Shown here: positions 25,204-33,616 of the stretch, one piece after another
How the letters are laid out: each line of letters opens with the position of its first letter
Numbering within the stretch: the first letter of the stretch is position 1
NCBI GenBank assembly: GCA_937880075.1
Contig: CALFLM010000041.1
Coordinates: forward strand, 1-38,559
Reading direction: 5' to 3'
Source: an uncultured Romboutsia sp.
GTDB taxonomy: Bacteria; Bacillota; Clostridia; Peptostreptococcales; Peptostreptococcaceae
DNA length: 38,559 bases
Program-made: the position numbers and the translations under genes
Notes under the pieces: model-generated
Database searches by the model: none
What the model saw: the letters and a program-made list of their open reading frames with translations, nothing else
Told to the model about the DNA's origin: nothing

Positions 25204-25232
25204 AAGTGCCTCATATTAATGAGACACTTTTA
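25200..25232 (-). terminator. Intrinsic terminator after rbsB
   Basis: Minus-strand stem AAAAGTGTCTCAT / ATGAGGCACTTTT with a short loop and a T run. It starts right after the rbsB stop and closes the ribose operon. Confidence 0.88.
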
Positions 25233-25233
25233 A

Positions 25234-26127
25234 TTACTTAGTTATTAATTTTAATTCAACTGGTATGTAATCAGCTACACTTTCACCACTTAATACCTTG
25301 TGAACTGCATCAACTGCAGTTTCACCTATTAATAATGGTTGCTGTGCAACTGTTGCTGCCATCTTACCTTGTTTAACCGCTTCAACTGCATCATCTGTTG
25401 CATCAAATCCAACTATCAATACATCTTTCATATTTGCTGCTTCTAATGCTTTTTGTGCACCTAGTGCCATTTCGTCATTTTGTGCAAATACTGCATCTAT
25501 ATCTCCTTTTGATTGGATTATATTTTCCATTACTGTAAGACCTTTAGTTCTATCAAAGTCTGCACTTTGCTTAGCTACTAAATTAAATCCGCTATCCTTT
25601 ATCCCATCATCAAATCCTTGACCTCTATCTCTAGTAGCTGAAGATCCTGCTATACCTTCTAGCTCTACTATGTTTCCTTTACCATTTAACTTTTCTATTA
25701 AGAACTTCGCAGCCATATCTCCACCTGCTACGTTGTCAGATGCTATATGAGATACTACTTTACCACCATTTGCAACTCTATCTACAGTCATAACTGGTAA
25801 ATCAGAGTTATTAGCTATCATTACAGATGCTATAGCCGAGTCTGAATCAACTGGGTTTAAAAGTACTACATCAACATCTTTAACTGTTAAGTCTTCCATG
25901 TTTGATACTTCTCTTGCAGGGTCATTTTGAGAATCTAAAACTACCACTTCGTATCCTAATTCCTTAGCTCTTTTTTCTATTCCTACTTTTAAATCTACGA
26001 AGAATGGGTTGTTTAATGTTGATACTATTAGTCCAATTTTTTGTACTCCGTCATCTTTAGGACTGCATCCAACCAATAAACTTGCAGATAATATTGTCGT
26101 CATTATTATAGAAAGAAATTTCTTCAT
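25234..26127 (-). CDS. rbsB: Ribose ABC transporter substrate-binding lipoprotein
   Basis: 297 aa lipoprotein. Signal peptide with lipobox LVGC (Cys21), then a periplasmic-binding-protein type I fold: KIGLIVSTLNNPFFVDLKVG, VDVVLLNPVDSDSAIAS, VDRVANGG and IASDNVAGGDMAAKF line the sugar cleft, followed by AVFAQNDEMALGAQKALEA and VGFDATDDA in the second lobe. It delivers ribose to RbsAC. GGAGG precedes the ATG; last gene of the operon, 11 bases after rbsC. Substrate assignment rests on the flanking rbsK and rbsD. Confidence 0.94.
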   Translation of the reverse strand: MKKFLSIIMTTILSASLLVGCSPKDDGVQKIGLIVSTLNNPFFVDLKVGIEKRAKELGYEVVVLDSQNDPAREVSNMEDLTVKDVDVVLLNPVDSDSAIASVMIANNSDLPVMTVDRVANGGKVVSHIASDNVAGGDMAAKFLIEKLNGKGNIVELEGIAGSSATRDRGQGFDDGIKDSGFNLVAKQSADFDRTKGLTVMENIIQSKGDIDAVFAQNDEMALGAQKALEAANMKDVLIVGFDATDDAVEAVKQGKMAATVAQQPLLIGETAVDAVHKVLSGESVADYIPVELKLITK

Positions 26128-26138
26128 AATCTTTCCTC

Positions 26139-27113
26139 CTACTTGTTTTTTCTATCTAAAAGTACAGCTATTAATATAACTACACCTTTCACCATCATTT
26201 GATAATAAGATGATACATCTAATAAGTTAAGTGCATTACTTAATACACCTATTATTAAAGCACCAACTATAGTTTTGCTTATTTTACCTTTACCACCAGT
26301 TAAGCTAGTTCCTCCAAGTACAACAGCTGCTATTGCATCTAATTCATATCCATCCCCTGCTGTTGGTTGTGCTGAGTATAATCTTGAAGTTAGTATTATA
26401 CCTGCAACTGCTGCTAATATACCACTTACTGTGTATACTGCTATTTTTATTTTATCAGTATTAAGTCCTGATAATTTTGCTGCATCTTCATTTGATCCTA
26501 ATGCATAAATATGTCTACCCATTATAGTGTTTTTAAGTACATAACCACAAACTAAAAATACTACTATCATTATTATTACTGGTATTGGTACTTTAAGTAT
26601 TGTTCCTCCACCTATTTTTCCAAATGTTACTGCTAAATCTCCACTTCCAAGTGTTATTGGTTTACCATCTGTAAATACTAAAGTTAAACCTCTAAGTATA
26701 GTCATTGTTGCTAGTGTAGCTATAAATGGTTGAAGTTTACCTTTAGATATAACAAATCCATTTAAGAACCCTACAACTGCTCCTATTACTAAAGCTATTA
26801 TCACTGCTACTATTATGTGTGTTCCTGATACTAACATACTTGCACAAACTGCACTACTTATAGCAAGTATTGAACCTACTGATAAATCTATTCCACCAGT
26901 TAATATTACAAATGTCATACCAGCTGCTATTATAGCATTCACTGCTGTTTGTCTTAATACGTTAAATATATTTTTAGTAGTTAAAAATGATGGACTTAAT
27001 ATTGATACCACTACTACTAATAATGCTAATGCTATTAAACTTCTATATTTATCTAAAAATTCTTTTTTATTTATTGATTTCTTTTGAGTTTCTTTCATAA
27101 CTTGCGATGTCAT
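26139..27113 (-). CDS. rbsC: Ribose ABC transporter permease
   Basis: 324 aa membrane protein of the BPD_transp_2 family with about ten helices. Family motifs: GMTFVILTGGIDLSVGSILA near 63-82, the GFLNGFVISKGKLQPFIATL segment near 115-134, and the conserved loop GGTSLTGGKGKI near the C-terminus that contacts the ATPase. GGAGG lies inside the end of rbsA and the genes are separated by one base, so translation is coupled. Confidence 0.95.
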   Translation of the reverse strand: MTSQVMKETQKKSINKKEFLDKYRSLIALALLVVVVSILSPSFLTTKNIFNVLRQTAVNAIIAAGMTFVILTGGIDLSVGSILAISSAVCASMLVSGTHIIVAVIIALVIGAVVGFLNGFVISKGKLQPFIATLATMTILRGLTLVFTDGKPITLGSGDLAVTFGKIGGGTILKVPIPVIIMIVVFLVCGYVLKNTIMGRHIYALGSNEDAAKLSGLNTDKIKIAVYTVSGILAAVAGIILTSRLYSAQPTAGDGYELDAIAAVVLGGTSLTGGKGKISKTIVGALIIGVLSNALNLLDVSSYYQMMVKGVVILIAVLLDRKNK

Positions 27114-27114
27114 G

Positions 27115-28608
27115 CTATATTGCCTCCTTAGTTTCTACTGCACATTTTAATATGGCTTCTTGGCTTGCGTCTTTTATATCAAATTCTCCAGTAACTCTTC
27201 CTTGACTAAGTACTAATATTCTATCACTTAGACCTAATATCTCTGGCATTTCAGAAGATATCATTATTACTGCTTTACCTTGAGATTTAAAATCATTTAT
27301 TAAATCATATATTTCTTTTTTTGCACCAACGTCAACCCCTCTAGTAGGTTCGTCAAGTATTAATACTTCGGGGTGTATCATTAAGGCTTTTGCTATTGCA
27401 ACCTTTTGTTGATTACCACCACTTAAGTTTCTTATTAATTGTTCTTTACTTGGTGTTTTTATATTTATTCTTTCTATATAAGAATCAACTCTCTCATTTT
27501 CATGCTTTTTATCGATTATTAATCCTTTACTTATTCTGTTTAATGATGATAAAGTCATATTTTCTCTTACTGATAAATCAACTAATAATCCATCACCTTT
27601 TCTATCTTCACTAACATAAGCTATTCTATTTAATAATCCTTCTTGAGCACTTTTGTGATTTAATTCTTTTCCATTAAGAATTATCTTACCACTTTGCTTT
27701 TTAAAATGACCATATATAGTTTTTGCAAGTTCACTTCTTCCTGCTCCCATAAGTCCTGCTATACCAACTATTTCTCCAGCTTTAACTTCAAAGTTAATAT
27801 CACTTACATATTCATTATTTAAGTTTTCAACTTTTAATATGGTTTTTCCTGGTTCAACTTCAAGTCTAGGGAACTGATCAGTAAGTTTTCTACCTACCAT
27901 CATTTCTATCATTTTATCTTCATCTAAGTTAGCTAAATCTTCTGTCCCTACATATTTTCCGTCTCTAAGAACAGTTATATAATCACATACTTCAAATATT
28001 TCCTTTAATCTGTGTGAAGTATATACTATAGCTTTCCCTTCTGATTTTAATTCTTCTATAACTTTAAATAAACTTTGAGTCTCTTTTTCAGTAAGAGCAT
28101 CTGTTGGCTCATCCATTATTATTATTTTTGCATCTAAAGATAGAGCCTTAGCTATTTCAACCATTTGTTGTTCACCTAAGCTTAGGTTTTCAACTAATTC
28201 TCTTGAACTTCTATTTACATTTAACTTTTTAAGTAGTTTATCTCCTTCTTCATGAAGTTTGTTAAAATCTACTCTAAAACCTTTTTTAAACTCACGACCT
28301 AAGAATATATTCTCTCCTATACTTAAGTCTTTAAGTAAATTTAATTCTTGATGGATTATTGCTATACCTTTTTTAGTGGCATCTTTTGGACCTTTTATAT
28401 CTTCTTCAACTCCGTTGTAAAATATTTGTCCTCCATCTTTTTTATATACTCCACTTAGTATTTTCATAAGTGTAGATTTTCCAGCTCCATTTTCTCCCAT
28501 AAGAGCCATAACTTTTCCTTCATAAAGCTCTAGATTAACTCCATCTAAAGCTTTAACTCCTGGAAACTCTTTTAATATATTTGTCATTTTTAGGATTGGT
28601 GTCTTCAT
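27115..28608 (-). CDS. rbsA: Ribose ABC transporter ATP-binding protein
   Basis: 497 aa with two nucleotide-binding domains. Domain 1 has Walker A GENGAGKST near 37-45, signature LSLGEQQMVEIAKAL and Walker B IIIMDEPTD. Domain 2, about 255-497, has a degenerate P-loop GLMGAGRSEL without the Lys, but an intact signature LSGGNQQKVAIAKAL and Walker B VLILDEPTRGVDVG. This asymmetry is normal for RbsA/MglA proteins. Its ATG overlaps the rbsD stop by one base. Energises ribose uptake. Confidence 0.96.
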   Translation of the reverse strand: MKTPILKMTNILKEFPGVKALDGVNLELYEGKVMALMGENGAGKSTLMKILSGVYKKDGGQIFYNGVEEDIKGPKDATKKGIAIIHQELNLLKDLSIGENIFLGREFKKGFRVDFNKLHEEGDKLLKKLNVNRSSRELVENLSLGEQQMVEIAKALSLDAKIIIMDEPTDALTEKETQSLFKVIEELKSEGKAIVYTSHRLKEIFEVCDYITVLRDGKYVGTEDLANLDEDKMIEMMVGRKLTDQFPRLEVEPGKTILKVENLNNEYVSDINFEVKAGEIVGIAGLMGAGRSELAKTIYGHFKKQSGKIILNGKELNHKSAQEGLLNRIAYVSEDRKGDGLLVDLSVRENMTLSSLNRISKGLIIDKKHENERVDSYIERINIKTPSKEQLIRNLSGGNQQKVAIAKALMIHPEVLILDEPTRGVDVGAKKEIYDLINDFKSQGKAVIMISSEMPEILGLSDRILVLSQGRVTGEFDIKDASQEAILKCAVETKEAI

Positions 28609-29003
28609 TAAAATACAACTCCTGATTTTAATATTATATTTGCATAAGGGCTACATTCCCCTGTTCTTACCACGGCTTTACTGTCCTTAGTTAATTTCTT
28701 AAATTCTTCGTGAGAAACTTTCGTTATCTTTATATCTTTAAATCTTTTTAAAATTTCTTCATATACCACTACGTTTTTATCTTCTATTTCCTCGGCAATT
28801 ACTACCTCTTCTACACATAGTTCTTCTAAAACTACATCTAATGTTTGTATAAATGTAGGAACATTATGAGTTAAAGCTAAGTCTATTCTTTTAACCTCAT
28901 CTGGTATAGGCAATCCACAGTCTCCTATAGTTAAGCTATCAGTATGTCCCATTTTAGATATTGTATATGATATTTCACTATTTATTACTTTAGTCTTTTT
29001 CAT
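28608..29003 (-). CDS. rbsD: D-ribose pyranase
   Basis: 131 aa. Interconverts the pyranose and furanose forms of ribose so that RbsK receives its substrate. The catalytic His20 in KMGHTDSLTIGDCGLPIP (17-34), with Asp28, and the C-terminal VRTGECSPYANIIL motif are intact. Starts 6 bases after the rbsK stop and overlaps rbsA. Confidence 0.95.
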   Translation of the reverse strand: MKKTKVINSEISYTISKMGHTDSLTIGDCGLPIPDEVKRIDLALTHNVPTFIQTLDVVLEELCVEEVVIAEEIEDKNVVVYEEILKRFKDIKITKVSHEEFKKLTKDSKAVVRTGECSPYANIILKSGVVF

Positions 29004-29008
29004 TTTGC

Positions 29009-29917
29009 CTACCCCCTAAAATTTTTAACATCTTCTAATGTTGGTAATGAACTTTGTGCACCTTCTTTTAAAACTGAAAGAGCTCCTACTTTTGATGCAA
29101 AGTCCATTGCATCCTCTATACCTTTATCTTGAGATAATGCTACTGCTAACGCTCCAGTATAGCTATCTCCTGCTGCAGTTGTATCTACCGCTTCAACTTT
29201 ATATGCTTTTTTAAACATACTTTTTTCTTTATTTATGTATAAACTTCCTTTAGAACCTAATGTTACTATAAGCTCTTTTACACCTTTTTCTATCATTATT
29301 TGTGCAGCTTTTTGTATATCTTCTTCAGTTTCTATACTTACTCCACTTATAATTTCAAGCTCTGTTTCATTAGGCGTTAATAAATCTACATTTTTTATTA
29401 TTTCATCATCTAACTTAACAGCTGGTGCTGGATTTAATATTGTATACTTATTTAATTCTTTTGCTTTGTTTAGTGCATACTTTATAGTGTTAAGTGGTGT
29501 TTCAAGTTGAAGCACTACTATATCACTATTTTCTATTGCTTCTATATTGTTATCTATATCCTCTTCTTTAACTTCAAAATTAGCTCCTGGTGAAACTACT
29601 ATAGAGTTTTGAGCATTCTTATCTACAGTTATAAGTGCTACCCCAGTTGATCCCTTTGTAGCTTTTATATAAGTAGTATCTACTTTATCATTTTTTAATG
29701 AGTTTATTAAAGTTTGTCCAAATCCATCTTCCCCAACTTTACCTATCATAGATACATTTCCATTTAGTCTTGCCATAGCAACTGCTTGATTAGCACCTTT
29801 TCCGCCCGGTACTTCTTTAAAGTTACTTCCTATTATTGTTTGTCCTGGTTTTGGCATTATATCTACGTTAACTACTAAGTCCATGTTTAAACTACCTATA
29901 ACACATATATTTTTCAT
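29009..29917 (-). CDS. rbsK: Ribokinase
   Basis: 302 aa PfkB-family kinase; ribose plus ATP to ribose 5-phosphate. The N-terminal MDLVVNVDIMPKPGQTI segment and the GGKGANQAVAMARLNG signature near 38-53 bind sugar. The DTTAAGDSYTGALAVAL motif near 246-262 carries the catalytic Asp and anion hole. AAGGAG precedes the ATG. First gene of rbsKDACB. No LacI-type rbsR lies beside it in this window. Confidence 0.95.
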   Translation of the reverse strand: MKNICVIGSLNMDLVVNVDIMPKPGQTIIGSNFKEVPGGKGANQAVAMARLNGNVSMIGKVGEDGFGQTLINSLKNDKVDTTYIKATKGSTGVALITVDKNAQNSIVVSPGANFEVKEEDIDNNIEAIENSDIVVLQLETPLNTIKYALNKAKELNKYTILNPAPAVKLDDEIIKNVDLLTPNETELEIISGVSIETEEDIQKAAQIMIEKGVKELIVTLGSKGSLYINKEKSMFKKAYKVEAVDTTAAGDSYTGALAVALSQDKGIEDAMDFASKVGALSVLKEGAQSSLPTLEDVKNFRG

Positions 29918-29986
29918 GATAATCTCCTTATTTAAGTACTTTTTATATTTATATTATTAAACTTTCATTTTACTCGCTCTATATTT

Positions 29987-30044
29987 ATGTTAATTAAAGT
30001 ATTTTACTTTAAAATTAATTTTTAATAAAATTTTTAATTAACAT
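29987..30044. promoter_or_regulatory. 12-bp inverted repeat in the rbs leader
   Basis: ATGTTAATTAAA (29987-29998) and TTTAATTAACAT (30033-30044) are exact reverse complements 34 bases apart, just downstream of the rbsK promoter, with a smaller AAAGT/ACTTT pair inside. Candidate operator or leader hairpin for the ribose operon. It lacks the central CG typical of LacI-family operators. Confidence 0.4.
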
Positions 30045-30059
30045 TTTATTTCTTTATTT

Positions 30060-30088
30060 AGAGTATCACATTTATTTTTATAGTGCAA
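30060..30088 (-). promoter_or_regulatory. Promoter of the ribose operon
   Basis: TTGCAC (-35, 30083-30088), 17-base spacer, TACTCT (-10, 30060-30065) with an upstream TGA extended -10. Leader of about 135 bases to rbsK. Confidence 0.65.
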
Positions 30089-30200
30089 CATATTATTTTA
30101 TTTTTATGCAATTTTCAACATTTTTATTCGTATATAAACTATTTATTATAAAACTTATAATTTGTATATACTTTTTTAAAAATAAACTACACTTTCTATA

Positions 30201-30250
30201 TAAAAATTCGCTTCGCTTGAGCTACTGCGTAGGCGAATCAATTCAAAATC
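30201..30250. repeat. Palindromic intergenic repeat, copy G (fragment)
   Basis: AAAAATTCGCTTCGCTTGAG, then CTACTGCGTAGGCGAATCA matches the first part of copies A and C, including the TTCGC/GGCGAA pair, but lacks the rest. It lies in the 447-base gap between rbsK and the 86 aa ORF; apart from the rbs promoter and a terminator I see nothing else in that gap. Confidence 0.55.
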
Positions 30251-30334
30251 ATTTTTACGCTCAAAACAAATTTATTGATATTACTTACATTAAGAAGTTA
30301 TCAACATTTTTGAAGCATTATAATATCCTTAAGC

Positions 30335-30366
30335 GTAAAAAATAGCACTAATTGTTAGTGCTATTT
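30335..30366 (-). terminator. Intrinsic terminator after the 86 aa ORF
   Basis: Perfect 12-bp stem AAATAGCACTAA / TTAGTGCTATTT with a 3-base loop, followed on the minus strand by TTTTTT. It overlaps the stop codon. Confidence 0.9.
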
Positions 30367-30625
30367 AATCAATTATCATCTTTATTATATCACCATTTTT
30401 TCGTTCCATATGAGCAATTTCTCCACTTAAATCATAATCAAAAGCTTTAACTAACACATCTAAAAGTTTTTGACTATCTATCATATCATCTGCTCCATAG
30501 AAAAAGTCAAATGTATTATTTTTAATCATTTTTTTTACAAACCCAACAGGTAGTTTTATGTGAATTTTATCTCCAGTATGAGATAAAATTCTTACCCTTA
30601 ATAACCTCTCATCAGATAGCCTCAT
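30365..30625 (-). CDS. Small protein of unknown function
   Basis: 86 aa from the ATG at 30625, which has AGGAGG 7 bases upstream; the longest frame adds 19 unsupported residues. No signal peptide or membrane helix. The HIKLPVGFVKKMI stretch and the acidic second half (DDMIDSQKLLDVLVKAFDYDLSGEI) recall the small domain that follows DUF4097-type or YvlB-like proteins, but this is only recollection of a pattern. Monocistronic with its own terminator, divergent from plsC. Confidence 0.6.
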   Translation of the reverse strand: MRLSDERLLRVRILSHTGDKIHIKLPVGFVKKMIKNNTFDFFYGADDMIDSQKLLDVLVKAFDYDLSGEIAHMERKNGDIIKMIID

Positions 30626-30726
30626 TAACTTTCCTCCTAAAATTAGTATATAAACAGCTCTATCTAGGTAAATTATATTCAAGAAACCTTATATTATATT
30701 CACAATAATTCTTATATATAGGTTAT

Positions 30727-30755
30727 TTGTAAATATAACTATTATATGTTAAAAT
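30727..30755 (+). promoter_or_regulatory. Promoter of plsC
   Basis: TTGTAA (30727-30732), 17-base spacer, TAAAAT (30750-30755) with TGT just upstream as extended -10. Leader of about 27 bases. Confidence 0.65.
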
Positions 30756-30788
30756 AAATTCTTAGATATATACAAGGAGATATAAAAA

Positions 30789-31535
30789 ATGTTTAATTAT
30801 TTAAAATTTGCAACTTATCAAATATTTGTTTTTTCTTGTTCTATACCTAAACTTAATAAAATAAAGAAAAATCCAGATAACTTTACTAATAAAGAAATAT
30901 ATGATTTTTTACATAAACAAGCTAAAAAATCTTTAGCGTTAGTTAATATAAACCTTACTATAAAGGGAAAAGAAAATATACCTAATCAACCAGTCTTATT
31001 CGTTTGCAATCATTCTAGTATGCTAGATAGTTTCATACTCTTTGCAAGTGTTGATAGACCTATTGGATGTATTGTTGCTGATGAACCGATTTGGAGGTCA
31101 ATGCCTATAGTTAGTAGCTGGGCAAAGCTTACAAAATGTGTTTATATAAATAGACAAGATAACAGAGAAGGTATAAAAAGTATAAATGAGGCAGCTAACA
31201 ATGTACTAAAAGGTCAAAGTATGGCTATTTTCCCTGAAGGAGATTTAACTTGGGTAAAAGATCCAAATGCAATTATATCAGAATTTAGAAATGGAGCACT
31301 AAAAATTGCATACAAAGCAAAATGTCCTATAGTTCCTTTTGTTATAAAAAACTCTAGACATACCTATGAAGGTTACCAACCTATAGGTAAGATAAATTCA
31401 GAGGACATTGAAGTTGAATTTTTACCTCCTATATATGACCATATAAAAAATCCAAAACTTAAAACTACATTTCTTGGTGAATCTATAAGAAAAGAAATGA
31501 TAGAGTCTATAAATAAATTTAATCAAAATAACTAA
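30789..31535 (+). CDS. plsC: 1-acyl-sn-glycerol-3-phosphate acyltransferase
   Basis: 248 aa membrane-associated LPA acyltransferase making phosphatidic acid, the substrate of CdsA encoded elsewhere in this window. The catalytic NHSSMLDSF (NHx4D form) is near 75-83, the glycerol-phosphate binding FPEGDLTW near 147-154, and the VPFVIKNS segment near 185. A hydrophobic N-terminal stretch may anchor it. AAGGAG precedes the ATG. Ends in a bidirectional terminator facing moaA. Confidence 0.92.
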   Translation: MFNYLKFATYQIFVFSCSIPKLNKIKKNPDNFTNKEIYDFLHKQAKKSLALVNINLTIKGKENIPNQPVLFVCNHSSMLDSFILFASVDRPIGCIVADEPIWRSMPIVSSWAKLTKCVYINRQDNREGIKSINEAANNVLKGQSMAIFPEGDLTWVKDPNAIISEFRNGALKIAYKAKCPIVPFVIKNSRHTYEGYQPIGKINSEDIEVEFLPPIYDHIKNPKLKTTFLGESIRKEMIESINKFNQNN

Positions 31536-31591
31536 CCTAACTTTATTAAGTTTGTATAACTAATTAAAAACTATTTATTTTTCTAAATAAT

Positions 31592-31634
31592 AAAAAAGTG
31601 TCTTATAATACATATCATTATAAGACACTTTTTT
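31592..31634. terminator. Bidirectional terminator between plsC and moaA
   Basis: Perfect 18-bp stem AAAAAAGTGTCTTATAAT / ATTATAAGACACTTTTTT with a 7-base loop. The arms supply a T run on both strands, so it serves both convergent genes. Confidence 0.93.
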
Positions 31635-31681
31635 ATTATTGTATTTTATCATTTATATAAGTTGATATATTATCTCAATAT

Positions 31682-32629
31682 TTAATATATTTGTCTATAA
31701 GTATCACTTGATTTTTGCTCTAATAAGTTGTGCTTCTCTGGCTTTTTTAGTATAATTTCTTTTAATACTTCTTTAAATATCATTGGCTTATTAATATAAT
31801 ATCTTATATCCGTTTCTTCATTTGAATTAAAACATAATTTTATTTTTCCATCTGGTGTAATTCTAATCCTATTGCAAGTATTACAAAACGAACAGCTAAT
31901 AGGAGTTATAATACCAATTCTTCCCTTTGCAAATTTAGCTTGGTATAGTTTAGCTGTAGATCCTTTTTCATCTTCTATTTTATATAGTCCATCAGTTTCA
32001 TTTATAAACTTAGTTATATTAAAATATCCATTTTCATAAAGATATATCCCTTCTCCAAGTGGCATAAGCTCTATAAATCTAACATCTATAGGATAATAAT
32101 TCGCCATCTCTATAAAATCATAAATTTCATCATCATTGAATCTTTTTATAACAACACAGTTTATTTTTACTTTTATTCCTAACTCTAAACATCTATTTAT
32201 AGATTTTAATACATCTGTTAAATTTCCACCTCTTGTTATACCTTTATATTTATATGATTTAAGAGAGTCTAAACTAATATTAACAGTTTTTAGCCCACTT
32301 TTTTTTAACTCATAAACTATTTCACTAAGACCTATACCATTTGTAGTTATAGATATATCATCTATGTTACACTCATAATGTGTATACTTTATTAACTCTA
32401 TAAGATTTGGATATAACAAAGGCTCTCCACCTGTAAATCTAATTTTCTTTATACCAACTTGTGCTAATCCATTTATTATAAATTTATAATCATTAAATGA
32501 TAAAGTATCATTTATTAAATCATTTTCATATACTTTATCCTCTGGCATACAATAAACGCACCTTAAATTACACTTATCTGTAAGAGATATTCTAGCATAA
32601 TCTATATTTCTTCCATATTCATCTAACAT
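31682..32629 (-). CDS. moaA: GTP 3',8-cyclase (molybdenum cofactor synthesis)
   Basis: 315 aa radical SAM enzyme for the first step of molybdopterin synthesis. N-terminal cluster cysteines C20, C24 and C27 (CNLRCVYC), FTGGEPLL near 64-71, and the second cluster C249, C252 and C266 in FCNTCNRIRITPDGKIKLC. Family members usually end in a double glycine that inserts into the active site (R-x-M-x-x-I-G-G). Here the protein stops at RQIY, and the next in-frame codons read TAA ATA TTG AGA TAA, as if QIGG had decayed to stop-I-L-R. Other moa genes are not in the window. AGGTGA precedes the ATG. Confidence 0.88.
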   Translation of the reverse strand: MLDEYGRNIDYARISLTDKCNLRCVYCMPEDKVYENDLINDTLSFNDYKFIINGLAQVGIKKIRFTGGEPLLYPNLIELIKYTHYECNIDDISITTNGIGLSEIVYELKKSGLKTVNISLDSLKSYKYKGITRGGNLTDVLKSINRCLELGIKVKINCVVIKRFNDDEIYDFIEMANYYPIDVRFIELMPLGEGIYLYENGYFNITKFINETDGLYKIEDEKGSTAKLYQAKFAKGRIGIITPISCSFCNTCNRIRITPDGKIKLCFNSNEETDIRYYINKPMIFKEVLKEIILKKPEKHNLLEQKSSDTYRQIY

Positions 32630-32653
32630 TATGTCACCTACTCAATCTAATAA

Positions 32654-32659
32654 ATTATA
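32654..32659 (-). promoter_or_regulatory. Extended -10 of moaA
   Basis: TATAAT with TGA immediately upstream on the minus strand, about 25 bases before the ATG. No good -35; extended -10 promoters can do without. Confidence 0.5.
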
Positions 32660-33018
32660 TCATTTTAAACTTACTGCACACTTAATATCTTATCCCTTAA
32701 TATTTTGCCATATTTTATCAAAGTATAATAAACTACACTTAATTTATTATTTTTTCTAAATATTCATTTAATTTTTTCATAATATATCTTCTATTTCCCT
32801 TATATACCTTTTGTCACTCAGTGTAATTATTACTACCTTAAATATACTCCCTCTAAAACTACTATTTATAACTTTTTTTGACTATATTAATAATTATATA
32901 TTATTACTTAACCATCCTTCAATTTTTATTGGATATTTTATAAATATTACTATTTTTAATTTATATTAGATAGTGATAAGGTTTATATTTAACTATTATA
33001 TAACAAATACCATACATC
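32660..33018. other. AT-rich intergenic stretch without a recognisable gene
   Basis: About 360 bases between moaA and the next terminator. Stop codons are frequent in all frames, no ribosome binding site with a frame was seen, and no copy of the modular repeat or other hairpin was noticed. Confidence 0.6.
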
Positions 33019-33062
33019 AAAAAAGGTATAAAAAATTTATTTGAATTTTTTATACCTTTTTT
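33019..33062. terminator. Terminator after the CoA-binding-like gene
   Basis: Perfect 19-bp stem AAAAAAGGTATAAAAAATT / AATTTTTTATACCTTTTTT with a 6-base loop; T runs on both strands. It lies 4 bases after the stop of the gene at 33067. Confidence 0.92.
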
Positions 33063-33066
33063 AAAA

Positions 33067-33441
33067 TTATTTTAATTTAAGTTCTCTATATAAATCTTCA
33101 AAATTTACTATATTCAATCTAGCTTCCTTTGCTTTTTTTAATAAATACTCTGTATCGCTACCATTTTCAAAATAAATATTTTTTATATCCAATAGTTCCA
33201 TTTCATCTATTATATAGTAATTATGTATTGACTCTTCAATTATAGCAACAATATCTACATTATGTGGTACATCTTTTAAGCTCTCATAAACAGAAAACTT
33301 TTCTGACTTATAATTATTTAAATTAATACCAACTACATTATAGTTATTTTCTTTTAATAAATTCATAATTTTAATTTCTTTGGAATCTTCATTTTCATCT
33401 ATGATTACTACCGCCCAAGACATTTGTTTAAGCAAACTCAT
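33067..33441 (-). CDS. CoA-binding-domain-like protein
   Basis: 124 aa. The strand-helix pattern (WAVVIIDENEDSKEIKIMNLL, KENNYNVVGINL, FSVYESLKDVPHNVDIVAI, then DIKNIYFENGSD and KEARLNIVNF) follows the single-domain CoA_binding_2 Rossmann proteins such as YccU. The usual Gly-rich first loop and the final Cys-containing motif are not clear, so ligand binding is uncertain. GGGGG lies upstream of the ATG. Single gene with its own terminator. Confidence 0.6.
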   Translation of the reverse strand: MSLLKQMSWAVVIIDENEDSKEIKIMNLLKENNYNVVGINLNNYKSEKFSVYESLKDVPHNVDIVAIIEESIHNYYIIDEMELLDIKNIYFENGSDTEYLLKKAKEARLNIVNFEDLYRELKLK

Positions 33442-33581
33442 AAACTTACCCCCAAATAAATAAATACTAATTATATTCTAACATTATATATACCCACTGT
33501 AAACGCTTTATATAATCTACTAAATTATAAATACTTCTAACTTTTGAAACTATTTTTATTATTTGTATATCTTTTATAAAT

Positions 33582-33612
33582 AAAAGTGCCTCTTATAACT
33601 AAGAGACACTTA
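33582..33612 (-). terminator. Terminator after the symporter gene
   Basis: Stem AAGTGTCTCTTA / TAAGAGGCACTT with one internal mismatch, 4-base loop, then TTATTT on the minus strand. Confidence 0.8.
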
Positions 33613-33616
33613 TATA

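Noticed and set aside
29009..29917. Reading the PfkB kinase as fructokinase rather than ribokinase
   Set aside because: The operon also has rbsD, rbsA, rbsC and rbsB, and the sequence fits ribokinase throughout.
30106..30345. Plus-strand frame of 79 codons between rbsK and the 86 aa ORF
   Set aside because: Runs through repeat copy G and a terminator, has no ribosome binding site and low-complexity Phe/Lys/Tyr composition.
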